Shown: piece after piece, positions 1-6,129 of the stretch
Numbering within the stretch: the first letter of the stretch is position 1
How the letters are laid out: every line of letters starts with the position of its first letter
Origin: Acidimicrobiales bacterium
GTDB taxonomy: Bacteria > Actinomycetota > Acidimicrobiia > Acidimicrobiales > Acidimicrobilacustridaceae
Assembly: GCA_023261915.1 (NCBI GenBank)
Contig: JALRFT010000236.1
Coordinates: 1-10,574 of the forward strand
DNA length: 10,574 bases
Direction: 5' to 3'
Notes under the pieces: generated by a model
Database searches by the model: none
Seen by the model: only the letters and a program-made list of their open reading frames with translations
Told to the model about the DNA's origin: nothing
Position numbers and translations under genes: made by a program

Positions 1-14
1 ACCACTCGTGGCCC

Positions 15-90
15 GCCCGGGTAGCTCAGTCGGCAGAGCAGCTCACTCGTAATGAGCAGGTCAAGGGTTCGATTCCCTTCTCGGGCTCCA
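15..90 (+). tRNA. tRNA-Thr (anticodon CGU)
   Basis: The sequence folds into a full 76-base cloverleaf. The acceptor stem pairs GCCCGGG (15-21) with CTCGGGC (80-86), with one G-T pair. The D stem is GCTC/GAGC. The anticodon stem is GCTCA/TGAGC around the loop CTCGTAA, which puts CGT in the anticodon, so it reads the threonine codon ACG. The T stem is AAGGG/CCCTT around TTCGATT. The discriminator base is T87, and the 3' CCA (88-90) is encoded in the DNA. No promoter is visible because only 14 bases lie upstream. Confidence 0.97.
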
Positions 91-140
91 GACCCGTGAC
101 TCCTAAACGCCCCCCGGTACTTTGTCGCTCTGAGGTCGAT

Positions 141-166
141 CTCCTTCTTTGGAGAAGGGGTAGAGT
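141..166 (+). terminator. possible intrinsic terminator after tRNA-Thr
   Basis: CTCCTTCT (141-148) pairs with AGAAGGGG (153-160), an 8-bp stem with one G-T pair and the loop TTGG. A short T-containing tail (TAGAGTTTT) follows. The position, 50 bases after the tRNA and just before the amidohydrolase start, suits a tRNA terminator. The T run is only four long, so termination is inferred. Confidence 0.45.
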
Positions 167-180
167 TTTCCGGCCACGAA

Positions 181-185
181 GGGAG
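181..185 (+). promoter_or_regulatory. ribosome binding site of the amidohydrolase
   Basis: GGGAG lies 6 bases before the ATG at 192. The reading frame is open further upstream to 96, but that extension would run through the hairpin after the tRNA. This site therefore decides the start in favour of 192. Confidence 0.6.
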
Positions 186-191
186 CGTCAC

Positions 192-1928
192 ATGGCGTCA
201 GCGTGTTGTTCATCTAGTCCTCTCGCCAAGGTGCATCTGGATCACGCCCTTGGGTCTGCTCCGACCACGGTCGATCCCGCCCATCACGGACGGTCCCGCC
301 CTGAGGGTGAGCGAGCTGATCTGCTCGTCGTGGGCCGGATCGTCACCGGCGATCAGGCCTGTCCGACTGCAGAGGCCATGGCCGTCTCGGGTGGAGCGAT
401 CATCGGGATCGGTTCGAAAGCCGAGATGGATGCGCTTGTGGGTCCGTCCACGAAGACGATCTCACCTGACGGGTTCGTGCTCCCCGGGCTGATCGATCCC
501 CACATGCACATCTTCACGTCGTTGCTGAACCTCACGTGGACCGACCTTTCCCACGCACGCTTCCCGAAGTTCGACGACATCCTTGATGCCATCAACGCCA
601 CGGCCACCAAGACGGCTCCGGGTGAGTGGGTGCTCGGCAAACAGTTCGACCCGAGCCTCTATCCCGGTGAGCCGATCCTCACCCGTGACGCCATGGACAA
701 GGCGGCGCCCAACAATCCCGTGCTGGTTATGAACGCCTCGGGTCACTTCTTCTACGCCAACTCGGCGGCGTTCGCCGCCGCCGGGGTCACCGACGACACT
801 CCTGATCCCCCCGGTGGAATCTTTGGTCGGTCTGACGGGAAGCTCAACGGCACCATTGGTGAGCCGCCGGCGATGATGGTCATGCTGGGTCCGTTGCCCA
901 AGCCGACCCCTCAGGAGATCGCTGCGGGAGTGAACGAGATCCTCATGGCGGCAGCCCGTCGCGGGGTGACTTCGGTTCGCGAAGCAGCTACGGGCAGCAT
1001 CGCTGGGATCAGCGAGTACGCCCTTTTGCACCAACTCAATGGTGCTTCCCGTCTGCCAGTTCGGGTTTCAACGGCCCAGTTCTCTCTCGTCGGTGGAAGG
1101 ACACCGGTCGAGGCGGCGGCAGCGTGGGCCGCTGCGGGAGTCACGCCCTTCAGTGGTGACGAGATGGTGCGCGCCGACGCCTGGAAGGTGATCACCGACG
1201 GCTCCAACCAAGGTCGGTCCGGCTACTTCATGCAGCCCTATCTCGGGGAGGACACCGGCGGGAAGGCCGACTGGACCCCCGAAGGTCTGCGAGAAGCGTT
1301 CCGAGCCGGTTTGGATGCCGGTTGGCAGCTCATGGTCCACACCAATGGCGACGCCGCCGTTGAGTTCGCATTGGAAGCCGCCGAGGAAGTGTTTCCGGGG
1401 TACGCCGCCGCCGATCTGCGGCATCGGTTCGAGCATGTGTCATTCACCACTGACGACCAGTTGACCCGCATGGCGGCTGTCGGAATCTCACCGAGCTTCC
1501 TCATGAACCACGTCTACTTCTGGGGTGCAGCGTTCCGCGACACGATCCTCGGTCCGGAACGTGCGGAGCGACTCGACCGTCTGGCGTCGGCATACGCCGC
1601 CGGTCTGCGGCCCTCGATCCACTCTGACTACAACGTCACCGACATCGATCCGTTGCACAGCGCCCGCACCGCCGTGCAACGCAAACTGCAGGTCGATGGC
1701 ACCGTGCTCAACCCCAATGAGTGTGTGACTCCGGAGCAGGCCCTCGCCGCCATCACGACGCACGCCGCGTGGCAGATCCACGCCGACGATCGCGGGACTT
1801 TGGCGGTCGGGAATCGGGCCGACTTTGCGGTGGCTTCAGACAACCCGTGGTCGAGCGACCCCGAGGGCTGGCCGGCCATCTCGTTCCACGAGACCTACAT
1901 CGACGGGTCCCCGGCTTTTCAGGCCTGA
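192..1928 (+). CDS. amidohydrolase family 3 protein (YtcJ-like metal-dependent hydrolase)
   Basis: A 578-residue protein of the amidohydrolase_3 (YtcJ/NfdA-like) branch of the amidohydrolase superfamily. These cytoplasmic TIM-barrel hydrolases cleave amide or related bonds using one or two divalent metals. Visible landmarks are a small N-terminal beta domain (about residues 42-98, starting ADLLVVGRIVTGD), the HMH metal pair (His104, His106) after LPGLIDP, Lys332 in WKVITDGSNQG, His383 in MVHTNGDAA, His415 in HRFEHVSF, and HSD (477-479), whose Asp479 should be the catalytic acid. The C-terminus returns to the beta domain (GTLAVGNRADFAV). The length is usual for the group. The first 40 residues (Cys-Cys-Ser rich, then His/Arg/Pro) have no family counterpart; a GTG at 231 is a possible later start. 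The substrate cannot be told. The gene stands alone between a tRNA and a convergent transporter gene. Confidence 0.9.
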   Translation: MASACCSSSPLAKVHLDHALGSAPTTVDPAHHGRSRPEGERADLLVVGRIVTGDQACPTAEAMAVSGGAIIGIGSKAEMDALVGPSTKTISPDGFVLPGLIDPHMHIFTSLLNLTWTDLSHARFPKFDDILDAINATATKTAPGEWVLGKQFDPSLYPGEPILTRDAMDKAAPNNPVLVMNASGHFFYANSAAFAAAGVTDDTPDPPGGIFGRSDGKLNGTIGEPPAMMVMLGPLPKPTPQEIAAGVNEILMAAARRGVTSVREAATGSIAGISEYALLHQLNGASRLPVRVSTAQFSLVGGRTPVEAAAAWAAAGVTPFSGDEMVRADAWKVITDGSNQGRSGYFMQPYLGEDTGGKADWTPEGLREAFRAGLDAGWQLMVHTNGDAAVEFALEAAEEVFPGYAAADLRHRFEHVSFTTDDQLTRMAAVGISPSFLMNHVYFWGAAFRDTILGPERAERLDRLASAYAAGLRPSIHSDYNVTDIDPLHSARTAVQRKLQVDGTVLNPNECVTPEQALAAITTHAAWQIHADDRGTLAVGNRADFAVASDNPWSSDPEGWPAISFHETYIDGSPAFQA

Positions 1929-2009
1929 ACTTTCCTCCTAGGCTCGAACGGTCGGTGAGGGTCGAGACTCTGTTCGTGTGGACTGCGCTTCGCGTGGGGT
2001 GAGAAGGGG

Positions 2010-3287
2010 TCAACGTTGACTTTCGTCCGGGGCGAGTGATGCGCTCCGGCTGGTCCACCACGCCAGTCCTCCGACTGGAATGAGCGCCACAAAACAGAGC
2101 GCCGTATACGACCCGAACGTCACGATGAGGCCGGCGACGACCCCACCGAGTGCTCCGGCGACGTTCATGGTGAGGTCAGAAAGACCTTGCACCGCAGGGC
2201 GTTCCCTAGGTGCGACGGCGTCGACGATCAGGGTGGACCCGGCGATGAGGGTGCACGACCACCCGAGTCCGAGGAGGAACAGCCCAAGACCCAGGACGGG
2301 AACGTTCCCTCCGTGGGTGAGGCCACTGATGAGACACGCCGCCACGAGAATGACAACCCCGGCAAGGATCACTCGGGAGCATCCATGGCGATCTACAAAC
2401 CACCCCACCACGGGGGAGAAGGCGTACATGCCGAGGATGTGCACACTGATGACGAGGCCGATGAGTGACACGGTGACGTCCACGTGTGCCATGTGGACCG
2501 GGGTCATCACCATGATCATCACCATCACGACGTGACCAACGGCGATCGCCGTCATGCCTGTTATCGCCAACGGTTCGGCGCGCAGGTGTTTGATGCCTTC
2601 GGCCAGTCGCGGTCGTGATGTGTCGGTGTCCGGACTGCTCTGACGCTCCCGAGTGGTCAAGGCGAGCAGGTACGGGTCGGGTCTCAGGAGCGCGAAAAGA
2701 ACGATGCCGGCAGCGGTAAGGGTGACAAGGGCGAGCACATACGGCCCGGCGAGACGTGGAAGCCCCCACCGCTCAGCAAGGTTTCCTGAGGGGTCCAGCA
2801 GGTTCGGTCCGAGGACCGCTCCGAGGGTTGCCGCCCAAATCACCCAAGACAGTGATCGAGCCCGATGCTTTTCGCTGGCGAGGTCGGTGGCGGCGTAGCG
2901 CGCCTGGTAACCGGCCGCCTGAGCGCCGCCGAGGAGCAGACTCCCCGCCAGCACCATCCACAGCGCTTGGCTCATTGCGCCTCCGGCGACGACGAGCGCT
3001 CCGAGCGCGCCAATGCCGAAGCCAAGCACGAGCGAGGTGCGGCGCCCCCGACTGAGCGCGGACCGGGCAAGAGGCAATGCCCACAGGGCTGCCCCGGTAA
3101 CGGCTGCGGTCTGGGCGAGGCCGGCGGCGGCGTCGCTCCCGGCGATGGAGTCCGCAAGCAGTGCACCGGCGGGAACAGTCCCGGCGATGGCCATGCCACT
3201 GAGGACCTGACTGGCCGAGAGAACCCCGACGCTGCGACGGGCAACGACGGCGACCGGTGTGTCGTCCCTGGCCTTCATTGCGGTCAT
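2010..3287 (-). CDS. major facilitator superfamily (MFS) transporter
   Basis: A 425-residue inner-membrane protein with the MFS two-half plan: several hydrophobic helices, a polar central loop (about RPDPYLLALTTRERQSSPDTD) and a second set of helices. Around residues 40-130 the helices are joined by short basic loops such as LSRGRRTS. The second half contains a Met-rich helix (GHVVMVMIMVMTPVHM) and the loop GWFVDRHGCSR, which fits the MFS loop between helices 8 and 9. It probably uses a proton gradient to move a small molecule, but neither substrate nor direction is readable. I chose the ATG at 3287 because a TANNNT box ends 7 bases before it. A GTG at 3323 and an ATG at 3278 are in frame alternatives. 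The gene diverges from guaB and converges on the amidohydrolase, with 81 bases between the two stops and no convincing terminator there. Confidence 0.88.
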   Translation of the reverse strand: MTAMKARDDTPVAVVARRSVGVLSASQVLSGMAIAGTVPAGALLADSIAGSDAAAGLAQTAAVTGAALWALPLARSALSRGRRTSLVLGFGIGALGALVVAGGAMSQALWMVLAGSLLLGGAQAAGYQARYAATDLASEKHRARSLSWVIWAATLGAVLGPNLLDPSGNLAERWGLPRLAGPYVLALVTLTAAGIVLFALLRPDPYLLALTTRERQSSPDTDTSRPRLAEGIKHLRAEPLAITGMTAIAVGHVVMVMIMVMTPVHMAHVDVTVSLIGLVISVHILGMYAFSPVVGWFVDRHGCSRVILAGVVILVAACLISGLTHGGNVPVLGLGLFLLGLGWSCTLIAGSTLIVDAVAPRERPAVQGLSDLTMNVAGALGGVVAGLIVTFGSYTALCFVALIPVGGLAWWTSRSASLAPDESQR

Positions 3288-3294
3288 CGGCTGC

Positions 3295-3300
3295 AACCTA
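3295..3300 (-). promoter_or_regulatory. candidate -10 box for a leaderless MFS transcript
   Basis: On the minus strand TAGGTT is followed by 7 bases (GCAGCCG) and then the ATG at 3287, so transcription would begin at or next to the start codon. No good Shine-Dalgarno sequence precedes this ATG. The -35 region is poor (GTGAGG at a 17-base spacing). The flanking 11-mer CACTAGGTTGC nearly matches the box before hpt. This is inference from spacing and motif. Confidence 0.4.
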
Positions 3301-3374
3301 GTGCCACCCGTGGCGCACCTCACTGTGTGGTCGCTGGGGAAGATGACGCCTTTCCTGCCTAGGTCGACCTCGGG

Positions 3375-3380
3375 TAACCT
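3375..3380 (+). promoter_or_regulatory. weak candidate -10 box for guaB
   Basis: TAACCT fits the loose actinobacterial TANNNT pattern and would give a 5' leader of about 27 bases before guaB. No recognisable -35 hexamer sits at the right distance. A perfect 10-bp palindrome, AGGTCGACCT (3361-3370), lies just upstream and could be an operator or chance. Confidence 0.25.
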
Positions 3381-3402
3381 TGGCTCTCCGACGAGCGAAA
3401 CC

Positions 3403-3408
3403 AGGTGG
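3403..3408 (+). promoter_or_regulatory. ribosome binding site of guaB
   Basis: AGGTGG lies 5 bases before the ATG at 3414. It overlaps the in-frame GTG at 3405, which argues against that earlier start. Confidence 0.6.
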
Positions 3409-3413
3409 TAATC

Positions 3414-4916
3414 ATGGATTCTGAGGCGCTTGGTCTGCCCCCCGCAGACGACAAGTTCGGCCCTCAGGCGCTCACGTTCGACGACGTCCTCTTGGTCCCC
3501 CGGCGTTCAGAGGTTCTGCCGGGCGATGTATCGACGGCCGCCCGGCTCGCCGACGGCCTCGAACTCCACATCCCAGTGGTATCGGCCGCCATGGACACTG
3601 TGACCGAGTCGTCGATGGCGATCGCCATGGCTCGAAACGGTGGTCTCGGGATCCTTCACCGCAACCTGCCGGTCGAGGCCCAAGCTGCCGAGGTGGACCG
3701 GGTGAAGCGGTCCGAGGCGGGGATGATCACCGACCCCGTCGTGCTCACCGGAGCCGAACCGGTCTCCCAGGCGCTCGAGTTGTTGGCGCGTTACCGGATC
3801 TCGGGTCTGCCGGTGGTCGATGACGACCAGCGACTGGTCGGCATCCTGACCAATCGTGATCTTCGTTTTGAGGATCAGATGGACCGACCGGTGTCAGAGA
3901 TCATGACCTCCAAAGGTCTGGTCACCGCCCCGCTCGGCACCACGTTGGCTCAGGCCAGTGAGTTGCTGCGCGAGCACCGCATTGAGAAGTTGCCGGTGAT
4001 CGACGCCGACGGTCGACTCAGCGGACTCATCACCCTCAAGGACATCCGCAAGCGACTGCAGTACCCGAATGCCACCAAGGATGCCCATGGCCGACTCCAG
4101 GTTGGGGCGGCGATCGGCGTGGGTGACGACGCCATCAAGCGGGCGGAGGCACTCGTGACGGCGGGGGTCGACGTCCTCGTGGTGGACACGGCGCACGGTC
4201 ACAGTACGTCGGTGCTCGACACGGTGCGTCAGGTCGCCTCTCGTTTCCCCGAGGTGATCGTGATGGGCGGAAATGTGGCAACCGCTGAGGCCGTCCGGGA
4301 TCTCGCTCAGGCGGGGGCGTCCATCGTCAAGGTAGGGATCGGCCCGGGTTCGATCTGCACCACCCGGGTCGTTGCCGGTGTCGGCGTACCCCAACTCAGT
4401 GCCATCCACGAGTGTGCGACTGCAGCGGCCGAGGTCGGGGTGACCATCGTTGCTGACGGCGGGATCCGTTACTCGGGAGACATCGCCAAGGCCATCGCCG
4501 CCGGTGCCGATGTCGTGATGCTCGGTGGGCTGCTCGCCGGTACCGAGGAGAGTCCCGGTGAGCTCGTTCCCCTGCGCGGTCAGTACTTCAAGGAGTACCG
4601 CGGCATGGGTTCGCTTGGGGCCATGGATGCCCGCTCGCATTCCAAAGATCGCTACTTCCAGGCGGAGGTCACCACCCCCGACAAGGTGGTGCCCGAAGGA
4701 ATTGAAGGCCGTGTTCCCTACCGGGGACCTCTGGCCCAGGTGCTGCACCAGGTCGTTGGCGGCCTGCGCAGTGCCATGGGTTACTGCGGCGCACCCGATC
4801 TCGGCACACTCCGACGTGACGCTCGTTTCGTTCGCATCACGTCGGCCGGTGTGCAGGAGAGCCATCCCCACGACGTCACCATCACCAACGAGGCACCGAA
4901 CTATCCGATGAGCTAG
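3414..4916 (+). CDS. guaB: inosine-5'-monophosphate dehydrogenase
   Basis: A 500-residue cytoplasmic IMPDH that oxidises IMP to XMP with NAD+, the committed step to GMP and GTP. The N-terminal barrel part carries LTFDDVLLVP (20-29) and PVVSAAMDTVTE (54-65). Two CBS domains are inserted at about 103-153 (MITDPVVL to NRDLRF) and 160-215 (EIMTSKGLV to LKDIRKRL). The barrel resumes with the catalytic loop GPGSICTTRVVAG, where Cys315 forms the covalent E-XMP* intermediate. The mobile flap SHSKDRYFQ brings Arg413-Tyr414, the pair that activates water. The length and all catalytic residues are normal. The CBS pair commonly binds purine nucleotides and tunes activity. The gene diverges from the MFS gene and is followed 50 bases later by the sigma factor gene, with which it may share a transcript. 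Confidence 0.98.
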   Translation: MDSEALGLPPADDKFGPQALTFDDVLLVPRRSEVLPGDVSTAARLADGLELHIPVVSAAMDTVTESSMAIAMARNGGLGILHRNLPVEAQAAEVDRVKRSEAGMITDPVVLTGAEPVSQALELLARYRISGLPVVDDDQRLVGILTNRDLRFEDQMDRPVSEIMTSKGLVTAPLGTTLAQASELLREHRIEKLPVIDADGRLSGLITLKDIRKRLQYPNATKDAHGRLQVGAAIGVGDDAIKRAEALVTAGVDVLVVDTAHGHSTSVLDTVRQVASRFPEVIVMGGNVATAEAVRDLAQAGASIVKVGIGPGSICTTRVVAGVGVPQLSAIHECATAAAEVGVTIVADGGIRYSGDIAKAIAAGADVVMLGGLLAGTEESPGELVPLRGQYFKEYRGMGSLGAMDARSHSKDRYFQAEVTTPDKVVPEGIEGRVPYRGPLAQVLHQVVGGLRSAMGYCGAPDLGTLRRDARFVRITSAGVQESHPHDVTITNEAPNYPMS

Positions 4917-4966
4917 GGCCGCGAGGTCTCCTCACCGGATCGGGTGCTGACGGGAGCATTCCACCA

Positions 4967-5548
4967 ATGGCTGATCAGACGTTGTTCGCCGATGAGGCGA
5001 TGCCGTTCATGACCCAGATCTACTCGGCGGCGTTGCGCATGACCCGCAACCCTGCCGATGCTGAGGATCTGGTCCAGGAGACCTACCTGCGGGCGTACCG
5101 GGGGTTCGGTGGGTTCAAGGAGGGCTCGAACCTCCGGGCGTGGTTGTACCGGATCCTCACCAACACCTTCATCAACCAGTACCGCTCACGGCAGCGACGA
5201 CCGGAAGAGACCGAGCTTGACGAGCAGGAGGACATGTATCTGCTGAAGCGGATCGGTGGGCTCGAAGCGGTCAACGCCGGCCGGAGTGCAGAGGACGAGC
5301 TCATGGATTACTTCACCGACGAGGAGGTGACCGGCGCCCTCGACGATCTGCCCGAGAACTTCCGGGTGCCGGTCCTGCTCGCCGACGTGGAGGGCTTCTC
5401 CTACAAGGAAATCGCCGAAATGCTCGACGTTCCCATCGGAACGGTGATGAGCCGGCTCCACCGGGGAAGAAAAGCCCTCCAGAAGGGGTTATACGACTAC
5501 GCCAGTTCCCGGGGCCAGTCTCCGGTGCCGTCGGACACTGCTTCGTGA
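4967..5548 (+). CDS. ECF sigma factor, SigR/SigH type
   Basis: A 193-residue extracytoplasmic-function sigma factor. Region 2 spans about residues 14-80 and contains the very typical run ALRMTRNPADAEDLVQET, then LRAWLYRILTNTFINQYRSRQ, which binds core RNA polymerase and melts the -10 element. Region 4 (about 121-175: ALDDLPENFRVPVLLADVEG, then a helix-turn-helix FSYKEIAEMLDVPIGTVMSRLHRGRKAL split across 144-171) reads the -35 element. The sequence resembles Streptomyces SigR and mycobacterial SigH, which control thioredoxin and other thiol-repair genes. The ATG at 4967 has GGGAG 10 bases upstream. The anti-sigma gene follows after 75 bases. I see no SigR-type GGAAT...GTT promoter in the 50 bases upstream, so self-activation is not supported here and read-through from guaB is possible. 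Confidence 0.93.
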   Translation: MADQTLFADEAMPFMTQIYSAALRMTRNPADAEDLVQETYLRAYRGFGGFKEGSNLRAWLYRILTNTFINQYRSRQRRPEETELDEQEDMYLLKRIGGLEAVNAGRSAEDELMDYFTDEEVTGALDDLPENFRVPVLLADVEGFSYKEIAEMLDVPIGTVMSRLHRGRKALQKGLYDYASSRGQSPVPSDTAS

Positions 5549-5613
5549 CCGCCGGTGTCGGGGTGGGGAGGCCCCGGCCCATATCTCACAGCGCATCACC
5601 ACGACCGATACGC

Positions 5614-5617
5614 AGGA
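5614..5617 (+). promoter_or_regulatory. ribosome binding site of the anti-sigma gene
   Basis: AGGA lies 6 bases before the GTG at 5624. It favours that GTG over the ATG at 5636, which has only a weak GAG upstream, and over the GTG at 5555, which has none. Confidence 0.45.
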
Positions 5618-5623
5618 CGCACA

Positions 5624-5917
5624 GTGAGCTCAGACATGACCGACCACGACCTACCGCACGAACATCTCGACGGCTACTGCGTCGACGCGCTCCGTGAGCT
5701 CTACCTGTTCCTCGATGGCGAACTGACCGAAGAGCGGCGGGTCGTCATCGAGGCCCACATCAACGAGTGTTCCCCGTGCATGGAGAAGTTCCAGTTTGAG
5801 GACGATCTGCGTGTCGGGATCCGCACCGTGGTGCAAGGCCAGGTACCGCCCCCCGATTTCCGGGACCGACTGCTGTCGGCGATTGATCAGGCGGCCGCCC
5901 AGAGCGGCGGGGCCTGA
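5624..5917 (+). CDS. zinc-binding anti-sigma factor, RsrA/RshA type
   Basis: A 97-residue cytoplasmic protein with the ZAS (zinc-associated anti-sigma) signature. His45-X3-Cys49-X2-Cys52 is seen as HINECSPC, and Cys19 lies in GYCVDALRELYLFLDGEL. These match the zinc ligands of Streptomyces RsrA (Cys11, His37, Cys41, Cys44). In RsrA a disulfide formed by thiol oxidants expels zinc and frees SigR. Its position right behind a SigR-type sigma gene makes the partner clear. The extra N-terminal Cys of RsrA (Cys3) and the Cys pair in its C-terminal half have no counterpart here, so this protein holds only the core ligands. The start is a GTG chosen by its ribosome site; the ATG at 5636 would remove four residues. 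The tail is Pro/Ala/Gly rich. Confidence 0.88.
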   Translation: MSSDMTDHDLPHEHLDGYCVDALRELYLFLDGELTEERRVVIEAHINECSPCMEKFQFEDDLRVGIRTVVQGQVPPPDFRDRLLSAIDQAAAQSGGA

Positions 5918-5938
5918 CCCGGTCCGGTTGAGCAGTCT

Positions 5939-5962
5939 GGCAGCGGCGAGTGTCGCCCTGCC
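5939..5962 (+). terminator. strong hairpin after the anti-sigma gene (possible terminator)
   Basis: GGCAG (5939-5943) and GGCGA (5945-5949) pair with TCGCC (5953-5957) and CTGCC (5958-5962). This gives a 10-bp stem with one bulged C and a GTG loop, starting 21 bases after the anti-sigma stop. No T run follows, so it may be a factor-dependent or weak terminator or an mRNA-stability element. Confidence 0.45.
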
Positions 5963-5974
5963 CGCTGCGCCCCC

Positions 5975-5980
5975 TATCAT
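5975..5980 (+). promoter_or_regulatory. candidate -10 box for a leaderless small membrane protein gene
   Basis: TATCAT differs from TATAAT at one base and lies 6 bases before the ATG at 5987, which places the transcription start at the A of that ATG. No Shine-Dalgarno sequence precedes the ATG, as expected for a leaderless message. The -35 region is not recognisable. Confidence 0.45.
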
Positions 5981-5986
5981 CGGTCC

Positions 5987-6115
5987 ATGACCCTCTCCGT
6001 CGTATGGACGTTCTGGATCGCCGTGGCGCTCGTCGTGCCGGCCATCGCTCTCGTCGTCGCCACCGTCATTGGTTACGTGGTGAAGGTGTCCAAGCCCCGC
6101 TACCCGAGTAGCTGA
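5987..6115 (+). CDS. small single-pass membrane protein (42 residues), function unknown
   Basis: The ATG at 5987 opens a 42-residue frame ending in TGA at 6115. The protein is almost one long hydrophobic helix: a short start MTLSVV, an uncharged stretch of Trp, Phe, Val, Ala, Ile and Leu to about residue 32, then the basic tail KVSKPRYPSS. It should be a single membrane span with the tail in the cytoplasm by the positive-inside rule. I do not recognise a family. Support for it being real comes from the clean codon run, the perfectly placed -10 box upstream and the tight fit: 14 bases separate its stop from the next gene. That next gene has no good ribosome site and may depend on translation of this one. 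It could be a small membrane partner of the DUF2342 protein, which is inference. Confidence 0.6.
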   Translation: MTLSVVWTFWIAVALVVPAIALVVATVIGYVVKVSKPRYPSS

Positions 6116-6129
6116 GTCCGGTACCCGCG

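Noticed and set aside
1929..2009. Search for a two-way terminator between the convergent amidohydrolase and MFS genes
   Set aside because: Only a 5-bp stem with a long loop (CTCGA/TCGAG) and a weak stem rich in G-T pairs are present, without T runs.
2009..2020. Perfect 12-bp palindrome GTCAACGTTGAC over the MFS stop codon
   Set aside because: Two or three perfect 12-bp palindromes are expected by chance in a window this long, and there is no promoter nearby for it to control.
15..3287. tRNA-Thr as an integration site with the amidohydrolase and MFS genes as cargo
   Set aside because: No integrase and no repeat of the tRNA 3' end is present in the window, and base composition looks the same as elsewhere.
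3361..3370. Palindrome AGGTCGACCT in the MFS/guaB spacer as an operator
   Set aside because: Ten-base palindromes are common by chance, and there is no repeat of it elsewhere in the window. It is mentioned only as context for guaB.
3894..4871. Long open frame on the minus strand opposite guaB
   Set aside because: guaB is certain on the other strand, and the antisense product looks like a shadow of low complexity.
5549..5623. GG/CC-rich stretch after the sigma gene as a terminator separating it from the anti-sigma gene
   Set aside because: The possible stem is only 4-5 bp with competing pairings and no T run, and the two genes are expected to be co-expressed.
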